The position numbers and the translations under genes are program-made. Positions 1 to 6,110 of a DNA stretch of 17,609 nucleotides are shown here, piece after piece. The notes below the pieces were generated by a model. That model was not told the DNA's origin. It was given only the letters and a program-made list of their open reading frames with translations, and ran no database searches. Within the stretch, counting starts at the first letter, position 1, and every line of letters starts with the position of its first letter. Origin of the DNA: Chloroflexota bacterium (GTDB lineage: Bacteria; Chloroflexota; Anaerolineae; B4-G1; SLSP01); the NCBI GenBank assembly GCA_022707725.1, contig JAKJAB010000030.1:1-17609 (forward strand). Direction: 5' to 3'.

Positions 1-1276
1 CCCCCGCCTCGCCAAAACCGGTCGTCGGGCCTTCCAACTCGATGGTGGGCGCGATCTGGTTGCCGAAGAAGTCTCGCGCGCCCGGCAGCCCTTCTCCATG
101 CCTGGCCATAAAGCTGCCGACAAGCGCCGCGGCTTCGCGCCCTGATTGAGGAAGTGTGCGCGGAGCCTCAGGATTTGTCCAGAGTTCTCCCAGATTCTGG
201 AAGAGGAACCCGCCGCTGAAAGCGTCCACACGCAGCGTACTACTGATGTCATCAACCATGTAGAAAGCCGATCCGTCGGGTGCGGCTAAAACATCACCTC
301 TCAGTCCAAAGGCCTGACCGACTCGCCTCACGAAATCCTCATTCACGAGGCGCGGCGCAACGTTGAGGATAGGTAGGCTTTGGGGAATGGCGGTCAATTG
401 TAACGGTGCGGGCGTACCAGCGACGTGGTCCCAGTACCAATAGCTGCCGTTATTAGGGTAATCCGGGCTAACATACCCCTGTCCCCAGATATAGTCGTTG
501 TAGTTGTTCAACTCTTCCGCCAAAACACGGGCGCGCACGCCGGAAGGCTGTTGGTCTTCCACGGCGGTGAACCAGGCCTGCGTGACCGTCTTCGCGCCGT
601 GCCCGAAAATCCACCAGCCTTTCTTCTGCATCTGGTCGCCCCACACGCCGCCGTCGCCCGGATAGACGACGTACATCGTGTTGGCAAAGCCGAGCATCAG
701 ATGCAGGCCATTGAAAGCCTCGTGCCAGTACCACATACTGTCGTCGCGCAGCACGCTGCACGAGTCGAAGGCCAACCATTCCAGGTCGTTGTCGCCCAAA
801 GAACGGTAGGCCTCGCCGGGGGAGAGATGCCAGTCGTCGTTGTTGCTGCTGAAGTAAACGGAGCTGAGGACCTTGTTGTATTTCGGGTCCCAGGCACTTG
901 AACCGTGGGTGCCAATCATTCCCAGGTCCACTGTATCAATCAAGCCGTTGCCGCCATACGACCCGGCTTTGAAATCGCGCTCCCAGGCATTGGTGTTGCC
1001 CCAGTTGAAGCGCCCAATCCATCCTGCGTTGCGCAGTTCGTTATAAAGGTTGTTGGCCGAGTAGTACCAGTTGGCGCGGTCGTCGGCCGTACCGGGCCAA
1101 TCGGTGATCCACTCGACGCCGACCTCGGCGGTGCCGCCGTCGTCGAGAACGGCGGAGACGCTCTCAGGACTTTCAGGGGGGATTTCTTTCGCATTGCTGA
1201 TGCCGGCAGTGGTCCCCAGTGAGAATCCGACAAAGAAGGTAACCAAAACAATGATCTTCACAGTTCGTGCAAACAT
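1..1276 (-). CDS. Secreted DUF6345-like protein, partial (C-terminus beyond window)
   Basis: 425 codons are visible and the frame is still open at the left edge. I choose ATG 1276 because an AGGAG ribosome site lies 7 nt upstream and the N-terminus (MFARTVKIIVLVTFFVGFSL) is a good signal peptide or membrane anchor, so export is likely. From about residue 50 the protein resembles the DUF6345 family: a GVEWITDWPG opening, aromatic and Gly/Asn-rich text, an IGTHGSS motif (His124) and an AFDSCSVL motif (Cys173). An HG followed about 50 residues later by a (D)SC is the usual arrangement of the His/Cys dyad in caspase/gingipain-like clan CD peptidases. A peptidase role is my inference; the family has no firmly known function. 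After about residue 300 the text changes character (PILNVAPRLVNEDFVRRVG), which suggests a second domain. It is transcribed away from the DUF362 genes from its own strong promoter. Confidence 0.72.
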   Translation of the reverse strand, partial: MFARTVKIIVLVTFFVGFSLGTTAGISNAKEIPPESPESVSAVLDDGGTAEVGVEWITDWPGTADDRANWYYSANNLYNELRNAGWIGRFNWGNTNAWERDFKAGSYGGNGLIDTVDLGMIGTHGSSAWDPKYNKVLSSVYFSSNNDDWHLSPGEAYRSLGDNDLEWLAFDSCSVLRDDSMWYWHEAFNGLHLMLGFANTMYVVYPGDGGVWGDQMQKKGWWIFGHGAKTVTQAWFTAVEDQQPSGVRARVLAEELNNYNDYIWGQGYVSPDYPNNGSYWYWDHVAGTPAPLQLTAIPQSLPILNVAPRLVNEDFVRRVGQAFGLRGDVLAAPDGSAFYMVDDISSTLRVDAFSGGFLFQNLGELWTNPEAPRTLPQSGREAAALVGSFMARHGEGLPGARDFFGNQIAPTIELEGPTTGFGEAG

Positions 1277-1385
1277 ACGCTTACTCCTTTCTCATTGACA
1301 ACTAAGTATGAATATGTTCACGGTCGGGTGGAAAACGGTACGGTGTCACGGCCTGTGAGCATGGAAAACGTTGAAAGTTATTCCT

Positions 1386-1413
1386 ATTATAGTCCCATAA
1401 ATACAATTGTCAA
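1386..1413 (-). promoter_or_regulatory. Strong sigma-70-type promoter for the DUF6345-like gene
   Basis: Read on the minus strand, a perfect TTGACA (1413-1408) and a perfect TATAAT (1391-1386) are separated by 16 bp. Transcription would begin near 1379, giving a leader of about 100 nt before ATG 1276. I see no recognisable riboswitch in that leader. Confidence 0.72.
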
Positions 1414-1426
1414 TATATCTATGATG

Positions 1427-1444
1427 TTATTATTATTATTATTA
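1427..1444. repeat. (TTA)6 trinucleotide tract
   Basis: Six consecutive TTA units lie in an AT-rich stretch just upstream of the minus-strand promoter, between the two divergent transcription units. It could act as an AT-rich upstream element or simply be a slippage-prone microsatellite. No coding role is visible. Confidence 0.8.
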
Positions 1445-1504
1445 TAAATTTACTCCCGCAATTCGTCCTTGCGATCCAACTACGCCGAATTTACATTTTG
1501 GTTA

Positions 1505-1532
1505 TTGACAGGGATGCAAACTGTGATAAGTT
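1505..1532 (+). promoter_or_regulatory. Candidate promoter for the riboswitch-DUF362 transcript
   Basis: A perfect TTGACA (1505-1510) is followed after 16 bp by TAAGTT (1527-1532), a weak -10 box preceded by an extended-type TGA (1524-1526). Initiation would fall near 1540, upstream of the riboswitch. The -10 is poor, so the exact promoter is uncertain. Confidence 0.35.
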
Positions 1533-1552
1533 TACGGTAATACACACCGTAA
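1532..1552. promoter_or_regulatory. Inverted repeat, possible operator at the riboswitch promoter
   Basis: TTACGGT (1532-1538) and ACCGTAA (1546-1552) are perfect 7-bp inverted arms around a 7-nt centre. They lie where the transcription start would be, before the riboswitch aptamer. This is the size and position of a dimeric repressor site. It has no U-tract, so it is not a terminator. Confidence 0.4.
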
Positions 1553-1579
1553 CTATGCGTGGACCGACACAGCACTGTA

Positions 1580-1709
1580 GACGCCGAATGACCGGGTGAT
1601 TGACACTCGGCAACGGGGGAACCAGGTTGGGGCGAATCGACGGATGCGCCGTCGTAGGGTCAGCTTCTTCGATCCGAGTCCGGCAGCTAACCTCGTAGGC
1701 GGCAAGAAG
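1580..1709 (+). ncRNA. ydaO-yuaA: c-di-AMP riboswitch (ydaO/yuaA type)
   Basis: The RNA matches the conserved words of the ydaO/yuaA c-di-AMP aptamer in order: GCCGAAT (1583-1589), GGGGGAACC (1615-1623), GGGGCGAATC (1629-1638), a TAGGG entry (1655-1659) and CAGCTAACCTCGTAGGC (1684-1700). Variable stems are also present: 1592-1598 with 1604-1610 (one G-U), 1638-1643 with 1649-1654 (perfect 6 bp), and 1657-1661 with 1671-1675. P1 would close with CGCC (1582-1585) on GGCG (1698-1701). An intrinsic terminator follows directly, so this is a transcriptional switch. Members of this class generally terminate transcription when c-di-AMP binds, so high c-di-AMP should silence the DUF362 genes downstream. 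GTAG (1695-1698) can alternatively pair with CTAC (1714-1717), a possible antiterminator. Confidence 0.92.
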
Positions 1710-1744
1710 AAGGCTACCTTGTAGCGCACAAGGCGCCTTTTTTT
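1710..1744 (+). terminator. Riboswitch expression-platform terminator
   Basis: AAGGC (1710-1714) pairs with GCCTT (1735-1739) and CCTTGT (1717-1722) pairs with ACAAGG (1728-1733). The loop is AGCGC, with a small internal bulge, and a run of T reaches 1744. It follows the aptamer immediately and precedes the DUF362 start by about 65 nt, so it gates read-through into that gene. Confidence 0.88.
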
Positions 1745-1750
1745 GTTTTT

Positions 1751-1773
1751 AGCGATCAGCCCTCAGCGATCAG
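1751..1773 (+). repeat. Two 9-bp direct repeats before the first DUF362 gene
   Basis: AGCGATCAG occurs at 1751-1759 and again at 1765-1773, a 14-bp period. It lies between the terminator and the ribosome site. No function is apparent; similar short-period intergenic words occur elsewhere in this window. Confidence 0.5.
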
Positions 1774-1793
1774 TTTTCAGGCGGTTTATGCTC

Positions 1794-1798
1794 AGGAG
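1794..1798 (+). promoter_or_regulatory. Shine-Dalgarno that fixes a GTG start
   Basis: AGGAG ends 10 nt before GTG 1809. It selects that codon over ATG 1788, which has no such site, and over TTG 1743, which lies inside the terminator. Confidence 0.6.
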
Positions 1799-1808
1799 TG
1801 AAAATAGA

Positions 1809-3065
1809 GTGAATGCAAACACTGATTACAGAGTTCGGGCCGTACACTGCGACCACAAGGCCGCCGATGACGCCGTCTATGAGGCGTTGCGGCGGGCCAC
1901 GCTGCCCCTGGAGCAGTCCTGGGCCAAACTGCAGGCGGCGAAACGCATTGCGATCAAGTTCAACCAGGACTGGGTGCTCAGCCACGTGGTCTATTTCGAG
2001 GGACAGCGCCGTCAATTGGTGAGCGACAGCGTCGCGCGCGCGGCGCTGCGCCTGCTGCGCGAGGAAACCTCCGCCGAGTTGATCTGCGTCGACGCCAGCT
2101 ACTACGTGATGCACCAGGAAAACGCGCGTACCGTCGCCGATACAACGAATATTACTGCGCTCCTGCGTGAGTTTGACGTGCCGTATATCGACGGCACAAA
2201 GCCGCCGTATAAGGTCGTCGGTGTACCCGGCGGCGGACAGATGTTCGAGCAATACGGGATGATGCAGGACGTTGTGGAAGCCGACGCCGTCGTTTCTGTG
2301 GCAAAGATGAAGAACCACGCCTATATGGGCATCACAGCCTGTCTCAAGAACCTTTTCGGGCTGATGCCGGGGCTGATGCCGGGACGCCCGCGCCACTACT
2401 ATCACCACCTGGTACGGATGCCGTATATGCTGGCGGACATCGGGCGCATTTTCAACCCAGCGCTCAACGTCGTGGACGCATTGGTGGGCCAGGCCAGTTC
2501 CGAGTGGGGGCGCGAACCCGACATCGGGCGCATCGTCAACACGCTCATCGCGGGCGATCACGTGGTTGCGACAGACGCCTGTGTGACCCACCTGATGGGG
2601 CACGATCCCCAAAGCGACTGGCTCACCGAGCCGTTCCACCGCGACCGCAACGCGCTGTTGGCAGCCGCAGAGGGCGGTTTTGGGACGGTGAATCTGGACG
2701 AGATCGACTTCACGTCGGAAGTTGCGCCGCAGCCCGAAGGCGCCTTTTTTGCCAGAAAAGGCGACGATCTCAAAACTGTCGTCACCTGGCGACGCACGAT
2801 GTGCGAGCAGGCGCTCTACTACCGCGACCATCAGCAAGATTTCGTCGATAAATATGCAGGCGAGTTCATCCTGCTGCAAGATGGCGAAGTGAAGTGGCAC
2901 AACACCGACGGGATGTTGCGTATGAGTCGCCGCCAGCTTTCAGGCGAGCATCCCGACCATGCGATGTTCTTCAAGTACGTCGATCCAGAGGAACGCGAGC
3001 AGGAGCACTACGAAGTCTATGAGAAGGCGCTGCAACACGTCAAAAGTTTAAAATCCGCGGTCTAA
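1809..3065 (+). CDS. DUF362 domain protein, first tandem copy
   Basis: 418 residues from GTG 1809. This start gives an N-terminus (NANTDYRVRAVHCD) that lines up with the next gene (HTQEKQYCVRALHCD). DUF362 signatures are clear: RIAIKFNQDW near 46-55, the core DAVVSVAKMKNHAYMGIT then LKNLFGLMPG at about 159-188, and NTLIAGD then ATDACVTHLMGHDPQSDW at 244-271. The family's biochemical role is not settled. Many members carry a ferredoxin-type [4Fe-4S] cluster, but none of the required Cys-rich motifs is here, so this is the cluster-free form. No signal peptide or membrane segment is seen, so it should be cytoplasmic. It is the first gene behind the c-di-AMP riboswitch and should be expressed when c-di-AMP is low. 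A close paralogue follows after 86 bp on the same strand. Confidence 0.88.
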   Translation: MNANTDYRVRAVHCDHKAADDAVYEALRRATLPLEQSWAKLQAAKRIAIKFNQDWVLSHVVYFEGQRRQLVSDSVARAALRLLREETSAELICVDASYYVMHQENARTVADTTNITALLREFDVPYIDGTKPPYKVVGVPGGGQMFEQYGMMQDVVEADAVVSVAKMKNHAYMGITACLKNLFGLMPGLMPGRPRHYYHHLVRMPYMLADIGRIFNPALNVVDALVGQASSEWGREPDIGRIVNTLIAGDHVVATDACVTHLMGHDPQSDWLTEPFHRDRNALLAAAEGGFGTVNLDEIDFTSEVAPQPEGAFFARKGDDLKTVVTWRRTMCEQALYYRDHQQDFVDKYAGEFILLQDGEVKWHNTDGMLRMSRRQLSGEHPDHAMFFKYVDPEEREQEHYEVYEKALQHVKSLKSAV

Positions 3066-3151
3066 GGCCGAAAGTCCAAAGTCGTCACGCGCCTGACTTT
3101 TGACATTCGGGCTTGAATTTCCGACCGCTTCAACAAGGAGACCCTTTAACG

Positions 3152-4402
3152 ATGCACACACAAGAAAAACAATACTGTGTCCGCGCGTTGCATTGCGACT
3201 ATCGCGCCGAGGATGAGACCGTTTACGAGACGCTCAAGCGAGCGACTGCGCCATTGACGCGGGCGTGGGACAAACTCAAGGCCGCAAAACGCATCGGCAT
3301 CAAGTTCAACCAGGATTATGCGCCGGACCGCACGCCGCACTTCGAAGGGATGCGCCAGCAACTTGTGAGCGACCAGGCGGCGCGGGCCGTGGTGCGCCTG
3401 CTCCAGGAGCAGACCAACGCCGAGCTGTTCTACGTCGATACGACGGTTTTCCACCGCGACGGCAGCCCTGAACCGGTGGCTTCGACGCACCTGGCCCCAT
3501 TGATGCGCGAGTTCGGCGTCCCCTACGTGAACGCCGACATTCCGCCGTTTGACGTGTACCGGGTTCCCGGCGGCGGGCAGATGTTCTGCCAGTATGTGCT
3601 CCCACGGGCCGTTATGGAGGCTGACGCGCTGGTAGATGTCCAACGTATGAAGAACCACGCTTTTATGGGCATCACACTCACGCTCAAGAACCTTTTCGGC
3701 CTGATGCCGATGCGCGAACCGGAGGGCCGCTCGCGCCACTACTTCCACCACCTGGTGCGGATGCCCTATATGCTGGCGGATATCGGGCGGCTGTTCAACC
3801 CCACGCTCAACATCATCGACGGGCTGATTGCACAGGCCGGCCAGGAGTGGGGCAGCGGCGAAGGGTTGGTGCGTATCACCAACACGTTGATCGCCGGAGA
3901 TCATCCCATTGCTACGGATGCCTGTGGCGCGCACTTGATGGGCCACGATCCTCAGAGCGACTGGCTCACCGAGCCGTTTCATCGCGACCGCAACGCGCTA
4001 CTCGTCGCGGCGGAGGGCGGCTTTGGAACGGTGAAGCTGGACGAGATCGATTTCGTCTCTGAGGTCGCTCCACAGCCAGAGGGGACATTCTACGCCATTA
4101 TGACCGACCCGCTGGAAACCGTCATCAGTTGGCGGCGCACCACCTGCGAACAGGCGCTCTACTACCGCGATCACCAGAAAGATTTCGTAGACAAGTACGC
4201 TGGCGAGTACATTCTGCTGCAAGAGAACGAGGTCAGGTGGCACAACAGCAGCAGCTACCTGCGAGAAAGTCGTCGCGTGCTCTCCGGCGATCATCCCGAG
4301 CAGGCGATGTGGGCAAAGTACGTCGATCCCGACGAGATCGAAGGCGAGCACTTCGAGGTCTACGAGCGCGCTCTTGCGGATATCGTCACGCGGGGATTGT
4401 AG
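3152..4402 (+). CDS. DUF362 domain protein, second tandem copy
   Basis: 416 residues from ATG 3152, chosen because AAGGAG (3135-3140) lies 11 nt upstream and the N-terminus then matches its neighbour. It has the same DUF362 layout: RIGIKFNQDY near 47-56, DALVDVQRMKNHAFMGIT then LKNLFGLMP at about 158-186, NTLIAGD and ATDACGAHLMGHDPQSDW at 244-271. From about residue 190 to 405 it aligns with the first copy without gaps. Residues 247-311 differ at only about seven positions, so this is a tandem duplication with conserved function. It has no Fe-S cluster motif, signal peptide or membrane segment. It shares the riboswitch transcript: the 86-bp gap holds no clear terminator or strong promoter. 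A bidirectional terminator follows the stop. Confidence 0.88.
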   Translation: MHTQEKQYCVRALHCDYRAEDETVYETLKRATAPLTRAWDKLKAAKRIGIKFNQDYAPDRTPHFEGMRQQLVSDQAARAVVRLLQEQTNAELFYVDTTVFHRDGSPEPVASTHLAPLMREFGVPYVNADIPPFDVYRVPGGGQMFCQYVLPRAVMEADALVDVQRMKNHAFMGITLTLKNLFGLMPMREPEGRSRHYFHHLVRMPYMLADIGRLFNPTLNIIDGLIAQAGQEWGSGEGLVRITNTLIAGDHPIATDACGAHLMGHDPQSDWLTEPFHRDRNALLVAAEGGFGTVKLDEIDFVSEVAPQPEGTFYAIMTDPLETVISWRRTTCEQALYYRDHQKDFVDKYAGEYILLQENEVRWHNSSSYLRESRRVLSGDHPEQAMWAKYVDPDEIEGEHFEVYERALADIVTRGL

Positions 4403-4408
4403 CCAACA

Positions 4409-4440
4409 AAAACGGGATTCCTCACAGAATCCCGTTTTTT
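4409..4440. terminator. Bidirectional intrinsic terminator between convergent genes
   Basis: AACGGGATTC (4411-4420) pairs perfectly with GAATCCCGTT (4427-4436) around the loop CTCACA. A T-run follows on the plus strand (to 4440), and AAAA at 4408-4412 supplies the T-run on the minus strand. It ends the DUF362 transcript and the kinase-cluster transcript, whose last stop codon is at 4442-4440. Confidence 0.9.
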
Positions 4441-5408
4441 CACCCTTCCTGCTTTTCGTGCAGCAAGGCCAACAGATCATCGACGCGCGAGTTTCCGGGG
4501 CTGACGCGCCGGGCGTTGTTCAGCACTTTCTCCGCCAGCTCGAAGCGCGCCAGGTTGATGTATGCGATGGCCAAGACCAGGTAGGCTTCCACGGTTTCCC
4601 TGAGCATCAGGGCCTGATGCAGATGCAGGGCGGCCAAAGCCCACAGCTTTTGCTGGGCGTAGGCGCGCCCACGCAGCCACAAGCCCACCTCGTTGCCCTC
4701 GACGTCGTCATCGAGACGCAAGACGAACCGGCGTTTCTGAAACGAGAAGTGATCGTAGAGCCGCAAGAGCAACGCCAGCGACAGTCCAGAAAGCGCCACA
4801 ACCACCACGTCGCCAGTGATGATGCCGGCGCGCATCCAATCGACCCAGCGCCCGGCCGGTTGCACGGCAGAGGCGAGCGCCATCTCCGGCGTCAGCGTGT
4901 CCAGGCGGGTGCTGATGACGATAGCCAGCTTACCCAGCCCCACAACAATTCGCAACCCCTCCATAAGCACCATCGCAAAATAGAGCGGCGGCCACCGGCT
5001 GAGCAAACCGATGAGGATGCCTATCGCCAATCCGCCGGGCAACAACGCGAGCCAGAAAAGCCCGCGCGGCACAAGGCCGAAGAAAATCGCTGCCTCAGCG
5101 GGAGGCAGGTCCCCGCTGCCCAGGTAAACAGGGACAAGCTGTAAAATGCTCTCGAGTTCGACGCGCATCCCGATGTAGGTGAACAACAACAGAGGGAGCA
5201 GTGCGCTAAGAATGACAAACACAATCTCCAACTCGACGAGGACCCAATACGCGGAGGAGCGGCTCTCCGCCTCGCGGCGCTTGACCCACAGCAATTGATC
5301 GCAGACAGGACAGCGTGGCGCTTCCCATTCGGTGAGCGCCGTGCAGTAGACACAATTTAGCTCATGACCGAAAACGTCTGGCGCCGGCGGTGGGCCATAC
5401 TTAAGCAT
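4440..5408 (-). CDS. Membrane protein with N-terminal zinc ribbon and C-terminal TPR-like repeat
   Basis: 322 residues from ATG 5408. This ATG overlaps the stop of the upstream hydrolase (ATGCTTAA), the usual sign of coupled translation; an in-frame upstream ATG at 5444 lies inside that gene. Cys19-x2-Cys22 and Cys33-x2-Cys36 make a rubredoxin-like zinc ribbon (NCVYC, RCPVC). Hydrophobic segments follow at about 55-80, 117-137, 143-165 and 196-216. The soluble C-terminus (about 238-312) is rich in paired helices such as AYAQQKLWALAALHLHQAL and LVLAIAYINLARFELAEKVL, like one or two TPR units. I do not recognise a named family. A scaffold or adaptor role at the membrane for the upstream signalling proteins is only inference. 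It is the last gene of the minus-strand run. Confidence 0.72.
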   Translation of the reverse strand: MLKYGPPPAPDVFGHELNCVYCTALTEWEAPRCPVCDQLLWVKRREAESRSSAYWVLVELEIVFVILSALLPLLLFTYIGMRVELESILQLVPVYLGSGDLPPAEAAIFFGLVPRGLFWLALLPGGLAIGILIGLLSRWPPLYFAMVLMEGLRIVVGLGKLAIVISTRLDTLTPEMALASAVQPAGRWVDWMRAGIITGDVVVVALSGLSLALLLRLYDHFSFQKRRFVLRLDDDVEGNEVGLWLRGRAYAQQKLWALAALHLHQALMLRETVEAYLVLAIAYINLARFELAEKVLNNARRVSPGNSRVDDLLALLHEKQEG

Positions 5409-6108
5409 AGCGCGCCAAAAGTTGCCGCAAAACGTCCGGCGCAAACGCTTGCCCGTGAGTGATGTACACGATCCTGGGGTCGCGATCCAACACAGCGCCC
5501 AGGCTCTCCCAGTTGCGCGCCAGGTCCCACGCGATGCGCGGCGGCATCGGGCGCTTGGGGAAGAACATGCGTCCCATCACCAGATCGCCGACGATGGCTT
5601 CGCCGTTATCCAACAACAACGAGACGGAACCGGGCGAATGGCCCGGCGTCGGAATGACCTCGCCGGCGACGCCGTACTCATCCAGCCGCCACGCCGCATC
5701 GAAAACGATGTCCGGTTCCAGCGCAGAATCTGGACCAGGCGAAGCAAGGCGCGCTCCCATACGCATCAACATTCCAAATAAGCGTGATGTGGGGACCGCA
5801 CTTGCCGCGATATCCTCCTCTCCGCGCAATCCCGCCGCGTCGCCAACATGGATGGCGACCGGCGCACCGGTGCGCTCGCGCAACTCCCGCGCGCTGCCAA
5901 AGTGATCCACGTGTCCGTGAGTGATGAGGATCAGGCGAATAGCCTCCGGTGCTACGCCATGCGACGCCAGGACATCCAGAATCTGCCCAGCCTGACCGGG
6001 CATTCCGGCGTCAACCAAGATGGCCCCACTAGCGCCCTGCACCAGAAAGACTTTGCCCATCGCCCCAAGAGCGATAGGCGTAACCTGTGAATCCGGTATG
6101 GTCATCAT
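5401..6108 (-). CDS. Metallo-beta-lactamase-fold hydrolase
   Basis: 235 residues from ATG 6108, which lies 2 bp after the stop of the upstream gene; a second ATG follows at once (6105). The metal site is complete: THGHVDH (His64, His66, Asp68, His69), PGHSPGS (His157), GDLVMG (Asp175) and YITHGQ (His218). Together with the length this indicates a general MBL-fold hydrolase of the glyoxalase II-like group, not a true beta-lactamase. The substrate cannot be read from sequence. No signal peptide is visible, so it should be cytoplasmic. It lies inside a cluster of histidine kinases and membrane proteins, with an 8-bp overlap to the next gene, so it is almost certainly co-expressed with them. Confidence 0.87.
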   Translation of the reverse strand: MMTIPDSQVTPIALGAMGKVFLVQGASGAILVDAGMPGQAGQILDVLASHGVAPEAIRLILITHGHVDHFGSARELRERTGAPVAIHVGDAAGLRGEEDIAASAVPTSRLFGMLMRMGARLASPGPDSALEPDIVFDAAWRLDEYGVAGEVIPTPGHSPGSVSLLLDNGEAIVGDLVMGRMFFPKRPMPPRIAWDLARNWESLGAVLDRDPRIVYITHGQAFAPDVLRQLLARYA

Positions 6109-6110
6109 CG

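Noticed and set aside
1743..1808. Longer version of the first DUF362 protein from TTG 1743 or ATG 1788
   Set aside because: TTG 1743 lies inside the riboswitch terminator and ATG 1788 has no ribosome site. GTG 1809 has AGGAG at good spacing and aligns with the paralogue's start.
1770..2900. 376-residue reading frame on the minus strand across the first DUF362 gene
   Set aside because: It is an antisense shadow of a clearly conserved gene in GC-rich DNA. Its translation shows no domain and is rich in His, Arg and Val, as expected from complement reading.
3066..3151. Hairpin between the two DUF362 genes (CAAAGTC with GACTTTTG)
   Set aside because: The pairing is imperfect and there is no T-run, so it is not a credible terminator.
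4374..5144. 256-residue plus-strand frame over the zinc-ribbon membrane protein
   Set aside because: It crosses the bidirectional terminator and is antisense to a gene with recognisable Cys pairs and membrane helices; its Gln/His-rich composition is typical of a shadow.
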